The notes under the pieces were generated by a model. It saw only the letters and a program-made list of their open reading frames with translations, had not been told where the DNA came from and searched no databases. From positions 62,001 through 126,000 of the forward strand of contig NZ_JASPJX010000007.1 in NCBI RefSeq assembly GCF_030232585.1: a stretch of DNA of 64,000 nt, given 5' to 3'. How positions within the stretch are numbered: position 1 is the first letter of the stretch; the number at the start of each line of letters is the position of its first letter. Positions 19,699 through 31,572 of the stretch are shown piece by piece. Both the position numbers and the translations under genes were made by a program. This stretch comes from Corynebacterium sp. MSK008. GTDB taxonomy: Bacteria; Actinomycetota; Actinomycetes; Mycobacteriales; Mycobacteriaceae.

Positions 19699-21026
19699 GC
19701 CTGCGAGACTAGCAGCTGCTCGCGGCCCAACTCGTGGCGCAGGGCCGCGTCGAGTGTGGGGTAGCGCAGCCGCCAGCCGTGCTCGGCGGCCGCGGTGGGC
19801 AGAACGCGTTGGTCCGCCAGCGCGAGCTCGTGCGCGCCTTCTTCGCCCAGCAGCAGCTTCGGCCCGAAGGTCGGGATGGAAAACAGGTCCGGCCGGCACA
19901 GCAGGCGAGCGAGGGTGGCAGACATTTCGGCGTTGGTCACCGGCTCTGGCGCGGTGGCGTTGACGGGCCCGGAGACCGTGTCGTCCAGTAGGGCGCGGAC
20001 GTAGAAATCGGTGAGGTCGTCCAGCGCCACCCAGCTCATCCAGAAATCCCCGCGCCCGAACTGTGCCGACAGCCCCGCGTTGACGCTGGCCTTGAGCACC
20101 GGCAACAGCCCGCCTTCGCTGGACAGCGCCAGCCCGGTGCGGATGTGCACGCTGCGCAACCCCTCGACGAGAGCCGCATCTTCCCATTCCTCGCAGACCT
20201 CGGCCAAGAAGCCTTCGCCGGGCCCGTCGGCTTCGGTGCGCGGCACGCTGCCTGCATCTGTGCCGTAATAGCCCACCGCCGAGGCGCCGACGAAGACCTC
20301 CACTCCGGAATCGGCGGCTAGGCGGGCGAGTTTGCGGGTGGGCTCCACGCGCGAATCGCGGATTTTGCGCTTCTTTTCCTCGGTGAACCGGCCCATGATG
20401 GTCTCGCCCGCGAGGTGGATCACCCCGTCCACGCCGCGCAGCAGGTCCGGTGCGGGATTGTTCATGTCCCAGTGCCGCTCGCCGGGGCCTGCTGTGCCTC
20501 GCACCAGCGGGATCACGGTGTGGCCGGCGGTGGTCAGCTGCGCGCGCAGGTGGGTGCCAACAAGGCCGCTCGAGCCGGTCATGGCCACCGTCTTCGGAGC
20601 GGCATCGGGGAGGGAGGCGATGAACCGCAGGTCCTCCACCAGCTGGCGCTGGCGGTAAGCCCAGGCGGGGCGGAGCACGGCTTCTGGGATGCGGGCGCTG
20701 ACGTCGTCGATAAGCAATGTGCCCTCGCCCGCGTCCTCGAAGCGGTGCACGTGGCGCCAACCGGTGGCCGCGCGCACCGGCTGGTTCGCGGCGACGTCGG
20801 TGAACTGGTGGCCCGCGACGTAGCCGTCGGCGAGGTGGCGCGCGACCCACTGCTGGCCCGCGGGGAGGCGGAACACTGTGGTGCCGCTGCGTATGGACGC
20901 CGCTTCGCTTGCCACCTGCATCGGCAGGAATCCGGGGGTAAGGCGGGTTACTGCGCCTGGGCGGGTGTGCCAGCGCCACACGGTGCCGCGGTCGAAGGGG
21001 AGGGTGTATTCAGCGTGGATGCCCAT
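19695..21026 (-). CDS. TIGR01777-type NAD(P)-dependent epimerase with N-terminal SRPBCC domain
   Basis: A 443-residue fusion. Residues 1 to about 140 (MGIHAEYTLPFDRGTVWRWH, TPGFLPMQV, DGYVAGHQFTDV) look like an SRPBCC/START-type lipid-binding domain. Residues 146-443 form an extended SDR with Rossmann motif MTGSSGLVGTHL, GVIHLAGETIMG and the YxxxK-like region around GASAVGYYG, as in the TIGR01777 (YfcH/SulA) group. The C-terminal segment is a DUF1731-type end (TFGPKLLLGEEGAHELALADQRV). The substrate is unknown. It heads a minus-strand operon with two YbjN genes and diverges from pyrR. Confidence 0.8.
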   Translation of the reverse strand: MGIHAEYTLPFDRGTVWRWHTRPGAVTRLTPGFLPMQVASEAASIRSGTTVFRLPAGQQWVARHLADGYVAGHQFTDVAANQPVRAATGWRHVHRFEDAGEGTLLIDDVSARIPEAVLRPAWAYRQRQLVEDLRFIASLPDAAPKTVAMTGSSGLVGTHLRAQLTTAGHTVIPLVRGTAGPGERHWDMNNPAPDLLRGVDGVIHLAGETIMGRFTEEKKRKIRDSRVEPTRKLARLAADSGVEVFVGASAVGYYGTDAGSVPRTEADGPGEGFLAEVCEEWEDAALVEGLRSVHIRTGLALSSEGGLLPVLKASVNAGLSAQFGRGDFWMSWVALDDLTDFYVRALLDDTVSGPVNATAPEPVTNAEMSATLARLLCRPDLFSIPTFGPKLLLGEEGAHELALADQRVLPTAAAEHGWRLRYPTLDAALRHELGREQLLVSQA

Positions 21027-21087
21027 GGAATCCTTCCCGGTTTATACATGCAGGTGCTAAGGTGAAACGCGGTCCCAAGACTACACA

Positions 21088-21108
21088 CGGCCCCGGCACG
21101 CGGGGCCG
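21088..21108. repeat. GC-rich hairpin upstream of pyrR
   Basis: CGGCCCCG (21088-21095) and CGGGGCCG (21101-21108) are perfect 8-base arms around a 5-base loop. It lies in the divergent region between the epimerase gene and pyrR. In a pyrR leader it could help to shape the RNA. No T-run follows, so it is not a simple terminator. Confidence 0.4.
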
Positions 21109-21125
21109 GTTCGAAATCCTTTAAA

Positions 21126-21148
21126 TTCCGCACTGTGAGGCGGGGAAG
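21126..21148 (+). promoter_or_regulatory. Candidate PyrR-binding loop over the pyrR ribosome binding site
   Basis: The RNA segment folds as TTCCGC ... GCGGGGAA, with loop CTGTGA (21133-21138) followed by GG. The loop matches the CNGNGA hexaloop consensus of known PyrR-binding loops. The 3' arm runs directly into the pyrR Shine-Dalgarno sequence (GGGGAAGGAGG, 21142-21152). This is the layout expected for translational repression by UMP-bound PyrR, as described for mycobacteria, rather than the attenuation used by Bacillus. Confidence 0.6.
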
Positions 21149-21156
21149 GAGGTTCG

Positions 21157-21717
21157 ATGAGTGAGAACGAACGGTCGACCGTTGAGTTGCTGAACGCTCA
21201 AGATGTCGGCCGCACTGTTGCACGCATCGCGCACCAGATCATTGAAAAAACGGCGTTGGACGACGCATCTAGCCCGCAGGTTGTGCTGCTGGGAATTCCG
21301 TCCGGGGGAGTGCCGCTGGCGCAGCGCATCGCTGAGGCCGTTGAAGAATTTTCCGGGGTGGCGATCCCCGTGGGCAGCCTGGACGTGACGCTGTACCGCG
21401 ACGACTTGCGCAACCGCCCCCACCGCGCCCTGCGGCCCACCAACATTCCGGTGGACATTGACGGGGCAGTGGTCATCCTGGTCGATGACGTTTTGTACTC
21501 CGGCCGCACCATCCGCGCGGCGCTGGATTCCTTGCGCGACATCGGCCGCCCCGCAGCCATCCAACTGGCGGTGCTGGTGGACCGCGGCCACCGAGAACTG
21601 CCCATCCGCGCGGACTACGTGGGCAAGAACATCCCCACCTCGAAGGACGAGGACGTCACCGTGTCGCTGACGCCGCTCGATGCCGAGGACCGGGTCACGC
21701 TGGCTAGGGAGGCGTAA
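21157..21717 (+). CDS. pyrR: Bifunctional pyr operon regulator / uracil phosphoribosyltransferase
   Basis: RNA-binding repressor of pyrimidine genes that retains a phosphoribosyltransferase fold. 186 residues, with the PRPP-binding [19 protein letters not shown] and the PyrR-type [15 protein letters not shown] and TLYRDDL. A strong GAAGGAGG precedes ATG 21157. The next gene, pyrB, begins right after the stop. As the first gene of the operon, PyrR would control its own message through the hairpin in its leader. Confidence 0.95.
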   Translation: MSENERSTVELLNAQDVGRTVARIAHQIIEKTALDDASSPQVVLLGIPSGGVPLAQRIAEAVEEFSGVAIPVGSLDVTLYRDDLRNRPHRALRPTNIPVDIDGAVVILVDDVLYSGRTIRAALDSLRDIGRPAAIQLAVLVDRGHRELPIRADYVGKNIPTSKDEDVTVSLTPLDAEDRVTLAREA

Positions 21718-22668
21718 ATGAAGCACCTGATCGACATCGCGGACCTTACCCGCGAAGAGATTGTTGGCCTGATGGACGAGGCGGACCGTTTCCGAGAGGC
21801 GCTGGACGGCCGCGAGATAAAGAAGCTGCCCACCCTGCGCGGGCGCACGGTGATGACGCTGTTCTACGAAAACTCCACCCGCACCCGGTCATCATTTGAG
21901 ACCGCGGGCAAATGGATGAGCGCGGACGTGATCAACCTGTCCGCGTCCTCGTCGTCGGTGAAGAAGGGCGAGTCGCTCAAAGACACCGCCGCGACTCTCG
22001 AGGCGATCGGCGCAGACGCGATCATCATGCGCCACCCTGCCTCGGGCGCATCGCAGCTGTTGCGCAAGTGGCTGCCGGAGACCAGCATCATCAACGCCGG
22101 CGACGGCCAGCACCAGCACCCCACCCAGGCGCTTTTGGACGCGGTGACCATGCGCCAGCACATCGGCGACGTGGCAGGCAAGACCGTGCTCATCGTCGGC
22201 GACATCCTGCACTCCCGCGTGGCCCGGTCCAACGTGGACCTGCTGCACACCCTCGGCGCCGAGGTCGTGCTTGTGGCCCCGCCGACGCTTCTGCCCACCG
22301 GCGTGCAGTACTGGCCGGCGCGCGTGTCGCACGACTTTGACGCGGAGGTCGAGCAGGCGGACGTGGTGATGATGCTGCGCGTGCAGGCTGAGCGCATGCA
22401 CGGCGGCTTTTTCCCGTCGCACCGCGAGTACGCCACCCTGTACGGGCTGAGCAAGGACCGCGCGAACCGCATGAAGGACTCAGCGCTGATCATGCACCCG
22501 GGCCCGATGCTGCGCGGCATGGAAATCAACTTCGATGTCGCGGACCGCGACAACGCCGTGGTGCTGGGCCAGGTCTCCAACGGTGTCTACACCCGCATGG
22601 CCGTGCTGTTTACCCTGCTGGCCAGCTCTAACGAGCGGGGCAGCGCCGAGGAAGGAGCCATTAAGTGA
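21718..22668 (+). CDS. pyrB: Aspartate carbamoyltransferase catalytic subunit
   Basis: Condenses carbamoyl phosphate and aspartate to carbamoyl aspartate. 316 residues; carbamoyl phosphate site [21 protein letters not shown], and [17 protein letters not shown] (aspartate loop region). The ATG follows the pyrR stop without a gap; the stop overlaps pyrC (GTGA). No pyrI regulatory subunit is present, as is usual outside enteric bacteria. Confidence 0.97.
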   Translation: MKHLIDIADLTREEIVGLMDEADRFREALDGREIKKLPTLRGRTVMTLFYENSTRTRSSFETAGKWMSADVINLSASSSSVKKGESLKDTAATLEAIGADAIIMRHPASGASQLLRKWLPETSIINAGDGQHQHPTQALLDAVTMRQHIGDVAGKTVLIVGDILHSRVARSNVDLLHTLGAEVVLVAPPTLLPTGVQYWPARVSHDFDAEVEQADVVMMLRVQAERMHGGFFPSHREYATLYGLSKDRANRMKDSALIMHPGPMLRGMEINFDVADRDNAVVLGQVSNGVYTRMAVLFTLLASSNERGSAEEGAIK

Positions 22669-23948
22669 CCACGCTCGCTTTGAACAACGTCCGCCCGTAC
22701 GGCGAGGACGTGACCAACATTCTCATCGACGTCTCCGACGGCGTGATCGACGCGGTCGGGGAGAACCCCTTCGACGATGCCGACGAGGTCGTGGACTGCG
22801 GCGGCAACGTCTTGCTGCCCGGCCTGGTGGACATGCACGTGCACTTGCGCGAGCCGGGCCGCGAAGACACGGAGACCATCGCCACCGGCTCCGACGCCGC
22901 GGCCAAGGGCGGGTTTACCGCCGTGTTCACCATGGCCAACACCTCCCCGGTCATCGACCAGCCGTTCCTCGCTGAGGCGGTGTGGACGAAGGGCCAGGAG
23001 TACGGCAAGTGCGACGTCTACCCGGTCGGCTCCATCTCCCAGGGGCTGAAGGGCGAGCAGCTCACCGAGATCGGGCTGATGTCCCGCAGCGGCGTGCGCA
23101 TGTTCTCCGACGACGGCAAGTGCGTCAACGACCCGCAGCTGATGCGCCGGGCCATCGAGTACGCCAAGGCGCACGACGTAGTGCTCGCGCAGCACGCCGA
23201 GGACCACCGCATGACCGAAGGCTCCGTCGCGCACGAGGGCGAACAGGCAGCGCGACTGGGCCTGCGCGGCTGGCCGCGTGTGGCGGAGGAGTCCATTGTG
23301 GCGCGCGACGCGATCATGACCCGCGACTACGGCGGCCGCTACCACCTGTGCCACGCATCCACCGAGGGCACCGTCGAGCTTCTGCGCTTTGCCAAGAACC
23401 AGGGCATCGACGTCACCGCCGAGGTCACCCCGCACCATCTCATGCTCACCGACGAGAAGCTCGCCACCTACGACGGCCTATTCCGCGTGAACCCGCCGCT
23501 GCGCGAGGCCCGCGACGCCGAGGCACTAAAGCAGGCGCTTCTCGACGGCACCGTCGACGTGGTCGCCACCGACCACGCCCCGCACGGCTCCGAAGACAAG
23601 TGCGTGGAGTTCGAGCACGCCAAGCCCGGCATGCTTGGCCTTGAGACCTCCCTTGCCGTGGTCCACCGCATCTTCGTGGAGCCGGGCGATGCGGATTGGC
23701 GCTTCGTGGCCAAGGTCATGAGCGAGCGCCCGGCCGAGATCCTGCGCCTAGAAGACCAGGGCCGCCCGATCGCTGTTGGCGAGCCGGCCAACCTGGTGCT
23801 GGTGGACCCGCAATCGCCGTGGACCGTCTACGGCGATCAGATGGCGTCCAAGGCGTCCAACACCCCGTACGAAGGCATCGAATTTTCCGCCCGCGTGGTT
23901 GGCACCTGGCTGCGCGGCACCCAAACCTACGACGCGAAGAAGGCGTAA
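22665..23948 (+). CDS. pyrC: Dihydroorotase, class I
   Basis: Zinc amidohydrolase cyclising carbamoyl aspartate. 427 residues, class I type. Metal-binding HVHLREPG near residue 60, [13 protein letters not shown], further His ligands in VLAQHAEDH and HLCHASTEG, and the catalytic Asp in TDHAPHG. The GTG start at 22665 has a GAAGGAG ribosome binding site and overlaps pyrB by four bases. Confidence 0.96.
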   Translation: MTTLALNNVRPYGEDVTNILIDVSDGVIDAVGENPFDDADEVVDCGGNVLLPGLVDMHVHLREPGREDTETIATGSDAAAKGGFTAVFTMANTSPVIDQPFLAEAVWTKGQEYGKCDVYPVGSISQGLKGEQLTEIGLMSRSGVRMFSDDGKCVNDPQLMRRAIEYAKAHDVVLAQHAEDHRMTEGSVAHEGEQAARLGLRGWPRVAEESIVARDAIMTRDYGGRYHLCHASTEGTVELLRFAKNQGIDVTAEVTPHHLMLTDEKLATYDGLFRVNPPLREARDAEALKQALLDGTVDVVATDHAPHGSEDKCVEFEHAKPGMLGLETSLAVVHRIFVEPGDADWRFVAKVMSERPAEILRLEDQGRPIAVGEPANLVLVDPQSPWTVYGDQMASKASNTPYEGIEFSARVVGTWLRGTQTYDAKKA

Positions 23949-23951
23949 ACC

Positions 23952-24431
23952 ATGTCTGAAAACTCCACTACACAACCCCAGCGCACACGCGCAACGCTCG
24001 TGCTTGACGACGGCTCCGCCTTCCCCGGCTTCATCTTCGGCGCCACACCGGCAACCGATGGCGCGAGTGAGATCGCAGGCGAGGTCGCCTTCACCACCGA
24101 CATGTTCGGCTACGAATGCGAGCTGTGCGAGGCCGAACGCGCCGGCCAGATCCTCGTCTTTGCCACCCCTCAGGTCGGCAATGTCGGCTGGACCGGCGAG
24201 GGGGCATCCGGCAGCACCAAGATCAACGCCGAGGCCGTGATCGTGCGTGACCTCGCGCGTATCGCCTCCAACCACAACGCCCAGCGCACCCTCGCCGAAG
24301 AGCTCGAGGCGCAGGGTGTCACCGGGCTGTGGGGTGTGGACACCCGCAAGCTCGTCCGCCACCTGGCACACGCTGCCCGCGAGGGGAAGACGGTGCGGGG
24401 CCAGGTCACCGTCGAAAGCCAAGAAGCCTAA
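23952..24431 (+). CDS. carA: Carbamoyl-phosphate synthase small subunit lacking the glutaminase domain
   Basis: Only 159 residues, against about 380-390 for a complete small subunit. The frame matches the CarA N-terminal domain throughout: [57 protein letters not shown], and [12 protein letters not shown]. It stops just where the class I glutamine amidotransferase domain, with its Cys-His-Glu triad, should begin. The conserved TDPSY-type stretch after GYQE is replaced by [11 protein letters not shown] (residues 56-66). carB follows after 23 bases with a normal ribosome binding site, so there is no room for a remnant. It may act as a scaffold for an ammonia-using CarB. A sequence-assembly deletion cannot be ruled out from here. 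Confidence 0.85.
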   Translation: MSENSTTQPQRTRATLVLDDGSAFPGFIFGATPATDGASEIAGEVAFTTDMFGYECELCEAERAGQILVFATPQVGNVGWTGEGASGSTKINAEAVIVRDLARIASNHNAQRTLAEELEAQGVTGLWGVDTRKLVRHLAHAAREGKTVRGQVTVESQEA

Positions 24432-24454
24432 GAGAAAGACCAGGAGATACAGAC

Positions 24455-27810
<3,356 letters not shown>

Positions 27811-27811
<1 letters not shown>

Positions 27812-28638
27812 TGGCCGCGCAAACCTTCAGCCAGCGCCTCGTTGAGGCCGGGCGGGAGTACGGCCGTCTGTGCGTGGGCATCGACCCGCACGCCGCGCTG
27901 CTTGAGCAGTGGGGATTGGAAGACACCGTCGAGGGCTTGCGCGCGTTTGCCGAAACCTGCGTGGAGGCCTTCGCGGGCCACGCCGCGGTAGTCAAGCCGC
28001 AGGTGGCGTTTTTCGAGCGCTTCGGCTCTGCCGGTTTCGCGGTGCTCGAGGACACGCTCGCGCAGCTGCGTGCAAGCGGCACCCTGGTCATCGCGGATGC
28101 GAAGCGCGGCGACATCGGGTCCACGATGGCGGGCTACGCTGCGGCCTGGCTGGCGCCGGGTGCTCCGCTGGAGGCGGACGCGCTGACTGTGACCCCGTAC
28201 CTCGGCGTCGGCTCGCTTGACCCGGCGATTGAGCTAGCAGCCCAGCACGGCAAAGGCGTGTTTGTCATGGCCGCCAACTCCAACCCGGAGGCGGTGGCGC
28301 TGCAGACCGGCACGATCGACGGCAAGATGCTCTCGCAGCGGATGGTGGACGAGTGCGCGGAATACAACCGTGCCGACGATCCTGAATACATCGGGCACGT
28401 GGGCGTGGTCGTCGGCGCGACTGTGCAGACTCCGCCAGTGCTGGACCGGCTCAACGCGCCAGTGTTGATGCCCGGGGTCGGCGCTCAGGGCGCGACGATG
28501 GCCGATGCCGAGGCTATTGCGGGTGAAGTTGGGCACCTCGTTTTCCCAAGTGTTTCCCGCTCGGTGTTGTCCGCTGGCCCGGATGTCGCTGAGCTGCGAA
28601 AACGAGTATCTGACCTGGGGAAACAGGCAAAAGGCTAG
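27811..28638 (+). CDS. pyrF: Orotidine-5'-phosphate decarboxylase (type 2)
   Basis: Last step of UMP synthesis. 275 residues, the longer mycobacterial type 2 form; catalytic Lys/Asp cluster DAKRGDIGSTMAGYA, with LCVGIDPHAALLE at the start and LMPGVGAQGATMADAE near the phosphate site. The start overlaps the carB stop (TAATG). It closes the operon; pyrD and pyrE, needed for the intermediate steps, are not in this window. Confidence 0.96.
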
Positions 28639-28731
28639 GGTCTATTTACCGCCTAGCAAAAACCCTGGTAGTTTAATTCCGTCGCACGGTGACGTGGAGA
28701 AATGCGGTGAAAAACGCACTCCGCGGCACCG

Positions 28732-28756
28732 TTGCAGAAAAAAGCAGTGTTAGACT
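28732..28756 (+). promoter_or_regulatory. Candidate promoter of the mIHF gene
   Basis: TTGCAG at 28732 and TAGACT at 28751-28756, in the context TGTTAGACT (extended -10 like), though the spacer is short (13 bases). The message would then have a leader of about 100 bases, with an imperfect hairpin (arms 28759-28767 and 28785-28793, one mismatch). The 223-base gap after pyrF shows no other gene. Confidence 0.4.
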
Positions 28757-28861
28757 GTGCCGAACGTGGCGAATTGCACCGATGACATTCGGCGGAGTGA
28801 GCCCCGGATCCGGCACATGTCGGACTGGATAAATGTTCGTAACTATCACATGGAGGAACCC

Positions 28862-29185
28862 GTGGCACTTCCACAGTTGACCGATGAGCAGCGCAAGGCA
28901 GCACTTGAGAAGGCAGCAGAGGCCCGCAAGGCTCGCGCTGAGCTGAAGGCATCCCTCAAGCGCGGCGAGACCACGCTGAAGGACGTCCTGGACAAGGCCG
29001 ACACCGACGAGATCATCGGCAAGACCAAGGTCTCCGCACTCCTCGAGGCTATGCCGAAGGTGGGCAAGGTCAAGGCACGCGAGATCATGGAGGAGCTGGA
29101 GATCGCTCAGACCCGTCGTCTGCGCGGCCTCGGCGAGCGTCAGCGTCGCGCGCTGCTCGAGCGCTTCGGCTACGAAGAGAACTAA
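28862..29185 (+). CDS. mihF: Integration host factor, actinobacterial type (mIHF)
   Basis: Nucleoid-associated DNA-binding protein of the actinobacterial IHF type, 107 residues. The product starts [20 protein letters not shown] with a helical arm, followed by the H2TH-like core [29 protein letters not shown] and the [19 protein letters not shown] tail. I choose GTG 28862 because TGGAGGA lies 5-6 bases upstream and homologues start at ALPQLT; the in-frame ATG at 28850 lies within that ribosome binding site. gmk follows two bases after the stop. Confidence 0.95.
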   Translation: MALPQLTDEQRKAALEKAAEARKARAELKASLKRGETTLKDVLDKADTDEIIGKTKVSALLEAMPKVGKVKAREIMEELEIAQTRRLRGLGERQRRALLERFGYEEN

Positions 29186-29187
29186 AC

Positions 29188-29775
29188 GTGTCCGAGGTGG
29201 CTCCCCGCGGGCAGCTGGTCGTTCTGGCCGGCCCGTCTGCGGTGGGAAAGTCGACGGTGGTGAGCGGCCTTCGCGGCGCCGTACCGGATTTGTACTTCTC
29301 CGTCTCCATGACCACCCGCGCACCGCGCCCGGGTGAGGTAGACGGCAAGGACTACTTCTTCGTCACCCCCGAGCACTTCCAGGGCCGAATCGACCGCGGA
29401 GAGATGCTGGAGTGGGCCGACATCCACGGAGGCCTGCAGCGGTCCGGCACCCCCGCCGGTCCGGTGCAGGAGGCAATGGGAGCCGGCCGCCCCGTCCTCA
29501 TCGAGGTTGACCTGGCGGGCGCGCGCAACATCAAGCGCCTGCTGCCGGAAGCACAGACCGTGTTTTTGGCACCGCCGTCGTGGGACGTGCTCGTGCAGCG
29601 CCTCACCGGGCGCGGCACCGAGACTCCCGAGGTGATTGAGCGCAGGCTCACCACCGCCCGTGAGGAGCTCGACGCTCAGGGCGAGTTCGACACCGTGGTG
29701 GTCAACGACGACGTGGATGCGGCGGTGGCGACCATCGCCGGCATTCTTCAAGGCACATCTTCCAACAACAGTTAG
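29188..29775 (+). CDS. gmk: Guanylate kinase
   Basis: Phosphorylates GMP to GDP. 195 residues; P-loop [15 protein letters not shown]-binding [20 protein letters not shown] and [11 protein letters not shown], and lid [20 protein letters not shown] start directly after mIHF, so both are on one message with rpoZ 15 bases further on, the usual order in actinobacteria. Confidence 0.96.
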   Translation: MSEVAPRGQLVVLAGPSAVGKSTVVSGLRGAVPDLYFSVSMTTRAPRPGEVDGKDYFFVTPEHFQGRIDRGEMLEWADIHGGLQRSGTPAGPVQEAMGAGRPVLIEVDLAGARNIKRLLPEAQTVFLAPPSWDVLVQRLTGRGTETPEVIERRLTTAREELDAQGEFDTVVVNDDVDAAVATIAGILQGTSSNNS

Positions 29776-29789
29776 CGAGTGGGTTACAC

Positions 29790-30107
29790 GTGAGCAACAC
29801 AACTAAGGATCTGTCCGAGACCTCTGCTGCTGAGGAAACCACCCAGCAGGAGACCGTCTACGACACTCCGGAGGGCATTACGGCGCCCCCGATCGACGAG
29901 CTTTTGACGAAGGTGTCGTCGAAGTACGCGCTCGTCATCTTCGCAGCGAAGCGTGCCCGCCAGATCAACAGCTTCTACCAGAACTCCGAGGACGGCGTCT
30001 TCGAGTTTGTTGGTCCGCTGGTCTCCCCGGAGCCGGGCGAGAAGCCGTTGTCCATCGCTCTGCGCGAGATCGAGGCAGGCCTGCTCGAGCACGAGGAAGG
30101 CCAGTAA
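29790..30107 (+). CDS. rpoZ: RNA polymerase omega subunit
   Basis: Small assembly subunit of RNA polymerase. 105 residues with an N-terminal acidic/Gln-rich leader (1-30), then [28 protein letters not shown], the omega core, and a C-terminal [20 protein letters not shown] start at 29790. A strong terminator follows 23 bases after the stop. Confidence 0.95.
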   Translation: MSNTTKDLSETSAAEETTQQETVYDTPEGITAPPIDELLTKVSSKYALVIFAAKRARQINSFYQNSEDGVFEFVGPLVSPEPGEKPLSIALREIEAGLLEHEEGQ

Positions 30108-30130
30108 GGCCCCTTTCGCCTAAGCAACCA

Positions 30131-30169
30131 CCGCCGCCCAGCAACGCTGCTGGGCGGCGGCGGTTTTTT
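30131..30169 (+). terminator. Rho-independent terminator after rpoZ
   Basis: A 13-bp perfect GC-rich stem (arms 30131-30143 and 30148-30160) has a four-base loop and is followed by CGG and a run of six T (30164-30169). It is the clearest intrinsic terminator in the window and separates mIHF-gmk-rpoZ from coaBC. Confidence 0.95.
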
Positions 30170-30181
30170 ATGCTGGTTTTG

Positions 30182-30187
30182 TATGCT
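30182..30187 (+). promoter_or_regulatory. -10 box of a probable leaderless coaBC transcript
   Basis: TATGCT, 8 bases before ATG 30196. There is no Shine-Dalgarno sequence in front of that ATG, so transcription probably starts at or next to the start codon. No good -35 box is seen, since the terminator stem occupies that position. Confidence 0.5.
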
Positions 30188-30195
30188 TGGGCCTC

Positions 30196-31431
30196 ATGAG
30201 TGAAGCCCAAGACCCGTCCCAGCCGCTGCGTGTTGTCGTTGGAGTCTCCGGCGGGATCGCCGCGTACAAGGCGTGCCACCTGGTCCGCAACTTCAAGGAG
30301 TCGGGCGACGAGGTGCGCGTCATCCCGACCGAGAACGCGCTGAACTTTGTCGGTGCCGCCACCTTTGAGGCGCTCAGTGGCAACCCGGTGGACACCGGCG
30401 TGTTCACCCGCGTGGACGAGGTGCAGCACGTGCGGGTGGGGCAGGAGGCGGACTTAATCGTCGTGGCGCCTGCCACCGCGGACCTGATGGCACGGGTGGC
30501 CGCGGGACGGGCCGACGACCTGCTCACATCCACTATTCTCGTCGCCACGTGCCCGGTGGTGCTGGCACCCGCAATGCACACGGAGATGTGGCTCAACCCG
30601 GCCACGCAGGCGAACGTCGCTACACTGCGCGAGCGGGGGATTACGGTGCTCGAGCCCGCGCATGGACGGCTCACCGGCAAGGACACCGGTCCCGGGCGTT
30701 TGCCGGAGCCGGACGTGATCGCCCAGCTCGCCCGCACCGTGCTGCGCACGAACGCATTCGCCCCGACGCTCGCGGGCAAGCGCGTGCTGATTAGCGCCGG
30801 AGGCACCCAGGAAAACATTGACCCGGTGCGCTACATCGGCAACAGGTCTTCCGGCAAACAGGGCTACGCGCTCGGCGACATCGCCGCGCAGCGTGGAGCG
30901 AAGGTGACCATCGTGGCGGGGGCGACCGACGAGCTTCAGCCGCCGTCGGGCGCGGAGGTGATCAAGGTCGGCTCCACCCGCGAGATGCAGCAGGCGATGG
31001 CGGATCGCGCGCCGGACGCTGACGTGGTGATTATGGCGGCCGCGGTGGCAGATTTCCGTCCAGAAGCAGAAGCGGACACGAAGCTGAAGAAGGGCCAGGC
31101 GGACGACGCGTTGTCCACGATCCGCCTCACGGAGAACCCGGACATCCTCAAGGGCCTGGTGCAGATGCGCGAGGCGGGTCAGACCGCGGCGACCATCATC
31201 GGCTTCGCCGCGGAGACGGACAACGAGCTGGAAAACGGCCGCGCGAAGCTCAAGCGCAAGGGCGCGGACATGCTCATGCTCAACTCCGTGGCGGGCGGCG
31301 GCGTCTTTGGACAGGCGCGCAACCGGGGCTGGCTGCTCAGCGCCGACGGTCGCGAGGAGGAGATCCCGGACGGCACCAAACACGAGGTTGCGGCGCGGAT
31401 CTGGGACGCCATTGAGCGCCTCTCGCAGTGA
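30196..31431 (+). CDS. coaBC: Phosphopantothenoylcysteine decarboxylase / phosphopantothenate-cysteine ligase
   Basis: Bifunctional CoA-pathway enzyme, 411 residues from ATG 30196 (MSEAQDPSQPLRVVVG). The flavin-dependent CoaC half shows GVSGGIAAYKACHLVR, the catalytic His in EVQHVRVG and the substrate-clamp PAMHTEMW, where the usual Asn is His. The CoaB half starts near residue 195 with VLISAGGTQENIDPVR and contains NRSSGKQGYALGD and AAAVADFRP. An in-frame TTG nine bases upstream is less likely because of the -10 box that overlaps it. Confidence 0.95.
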   Translation: MSEAQDPSQPLRVVVGVSGGIAAYKACHLVRNFKESGDEVRVIPTENALNFVGAATFEALSGNPVDTGVFTRVDEVQHVRVGQEADLIVVAPATADLMARVAAGRADDLLTSTILVATCPVVLAPAMHTEMWLNPATQANVATLRERGITVLEPAHGRLTGKDTGPGRLPEPDVIAQLARTVLRTNAFAPTLAGKRVLISAGGTQENIDPVRYIGNRSSGKQGYALGDIAAQRGAKVTIVAGATDELQPPSGAEVIKVGSTREMQQAMADRAPDADVVIMAAAVADFRPEAEADTKLKKGQADDALSTIRLTENPDILKGLVQMREAGQTAATIIGFAAETDNELENGRAKLKRKGADMLMLNSVAGGGVFGQARNRGWLLSADGREEEIPDGTKHEVAARIWDAIERLSQ

Positions 31432-31442
31432 CATTGCACATT

Positions 31443-31471
31443 TAGACAGCTTGGTCTATCGTGGGTATGGC
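31443..31471 (+). promoter_or_regulatory. McbR-type operator and metK promoter
   Basis: 31443-31458 reads TAGAC-AGCTTG-GTCTA, an exact match to the TAGAC-N6-GTCTA operator bound by McbR, the TetR-type repressor of methionine and sulfur genes in corynebacteria. Its left half (TAGACA) also serves as a -35-like element, 17 bases before TATGGC (31466-31471), so bound repressor would block the promoter. A second TAGACAGCT without its partner half occurs at 31502-31510. Confidence 0.85.
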
Positions 31472-31572
31472 TTAACGACGCGCCGTTCCCGTTTCAGCCC
31501 GTAGACAGCTGAGCCGCCCAGCAGGTGCGCCGGAACGCAACCCGTCCGCCCAAATGTAAAGGAAAGACTGCT

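Noticed and set aside
19216..20979. 587-codon minus-strand frame
   Set aside because: Its first 426 codons are an alternative frame of the epimerase gene; only the YbjN part from GTG 19698 is real.
24329..24454. Long open frame upstream of carB that might carry missing carA sequence
   Set aside because: It is the +1 frame of the carA end and shows no glutaminase motif; CarB homology starts at ATG 24455.
31432..31572. SAM riboswitch in front of metK
   Set aside because: The leader has an McbR operator but no recognisable riboswitch helices or terminator.
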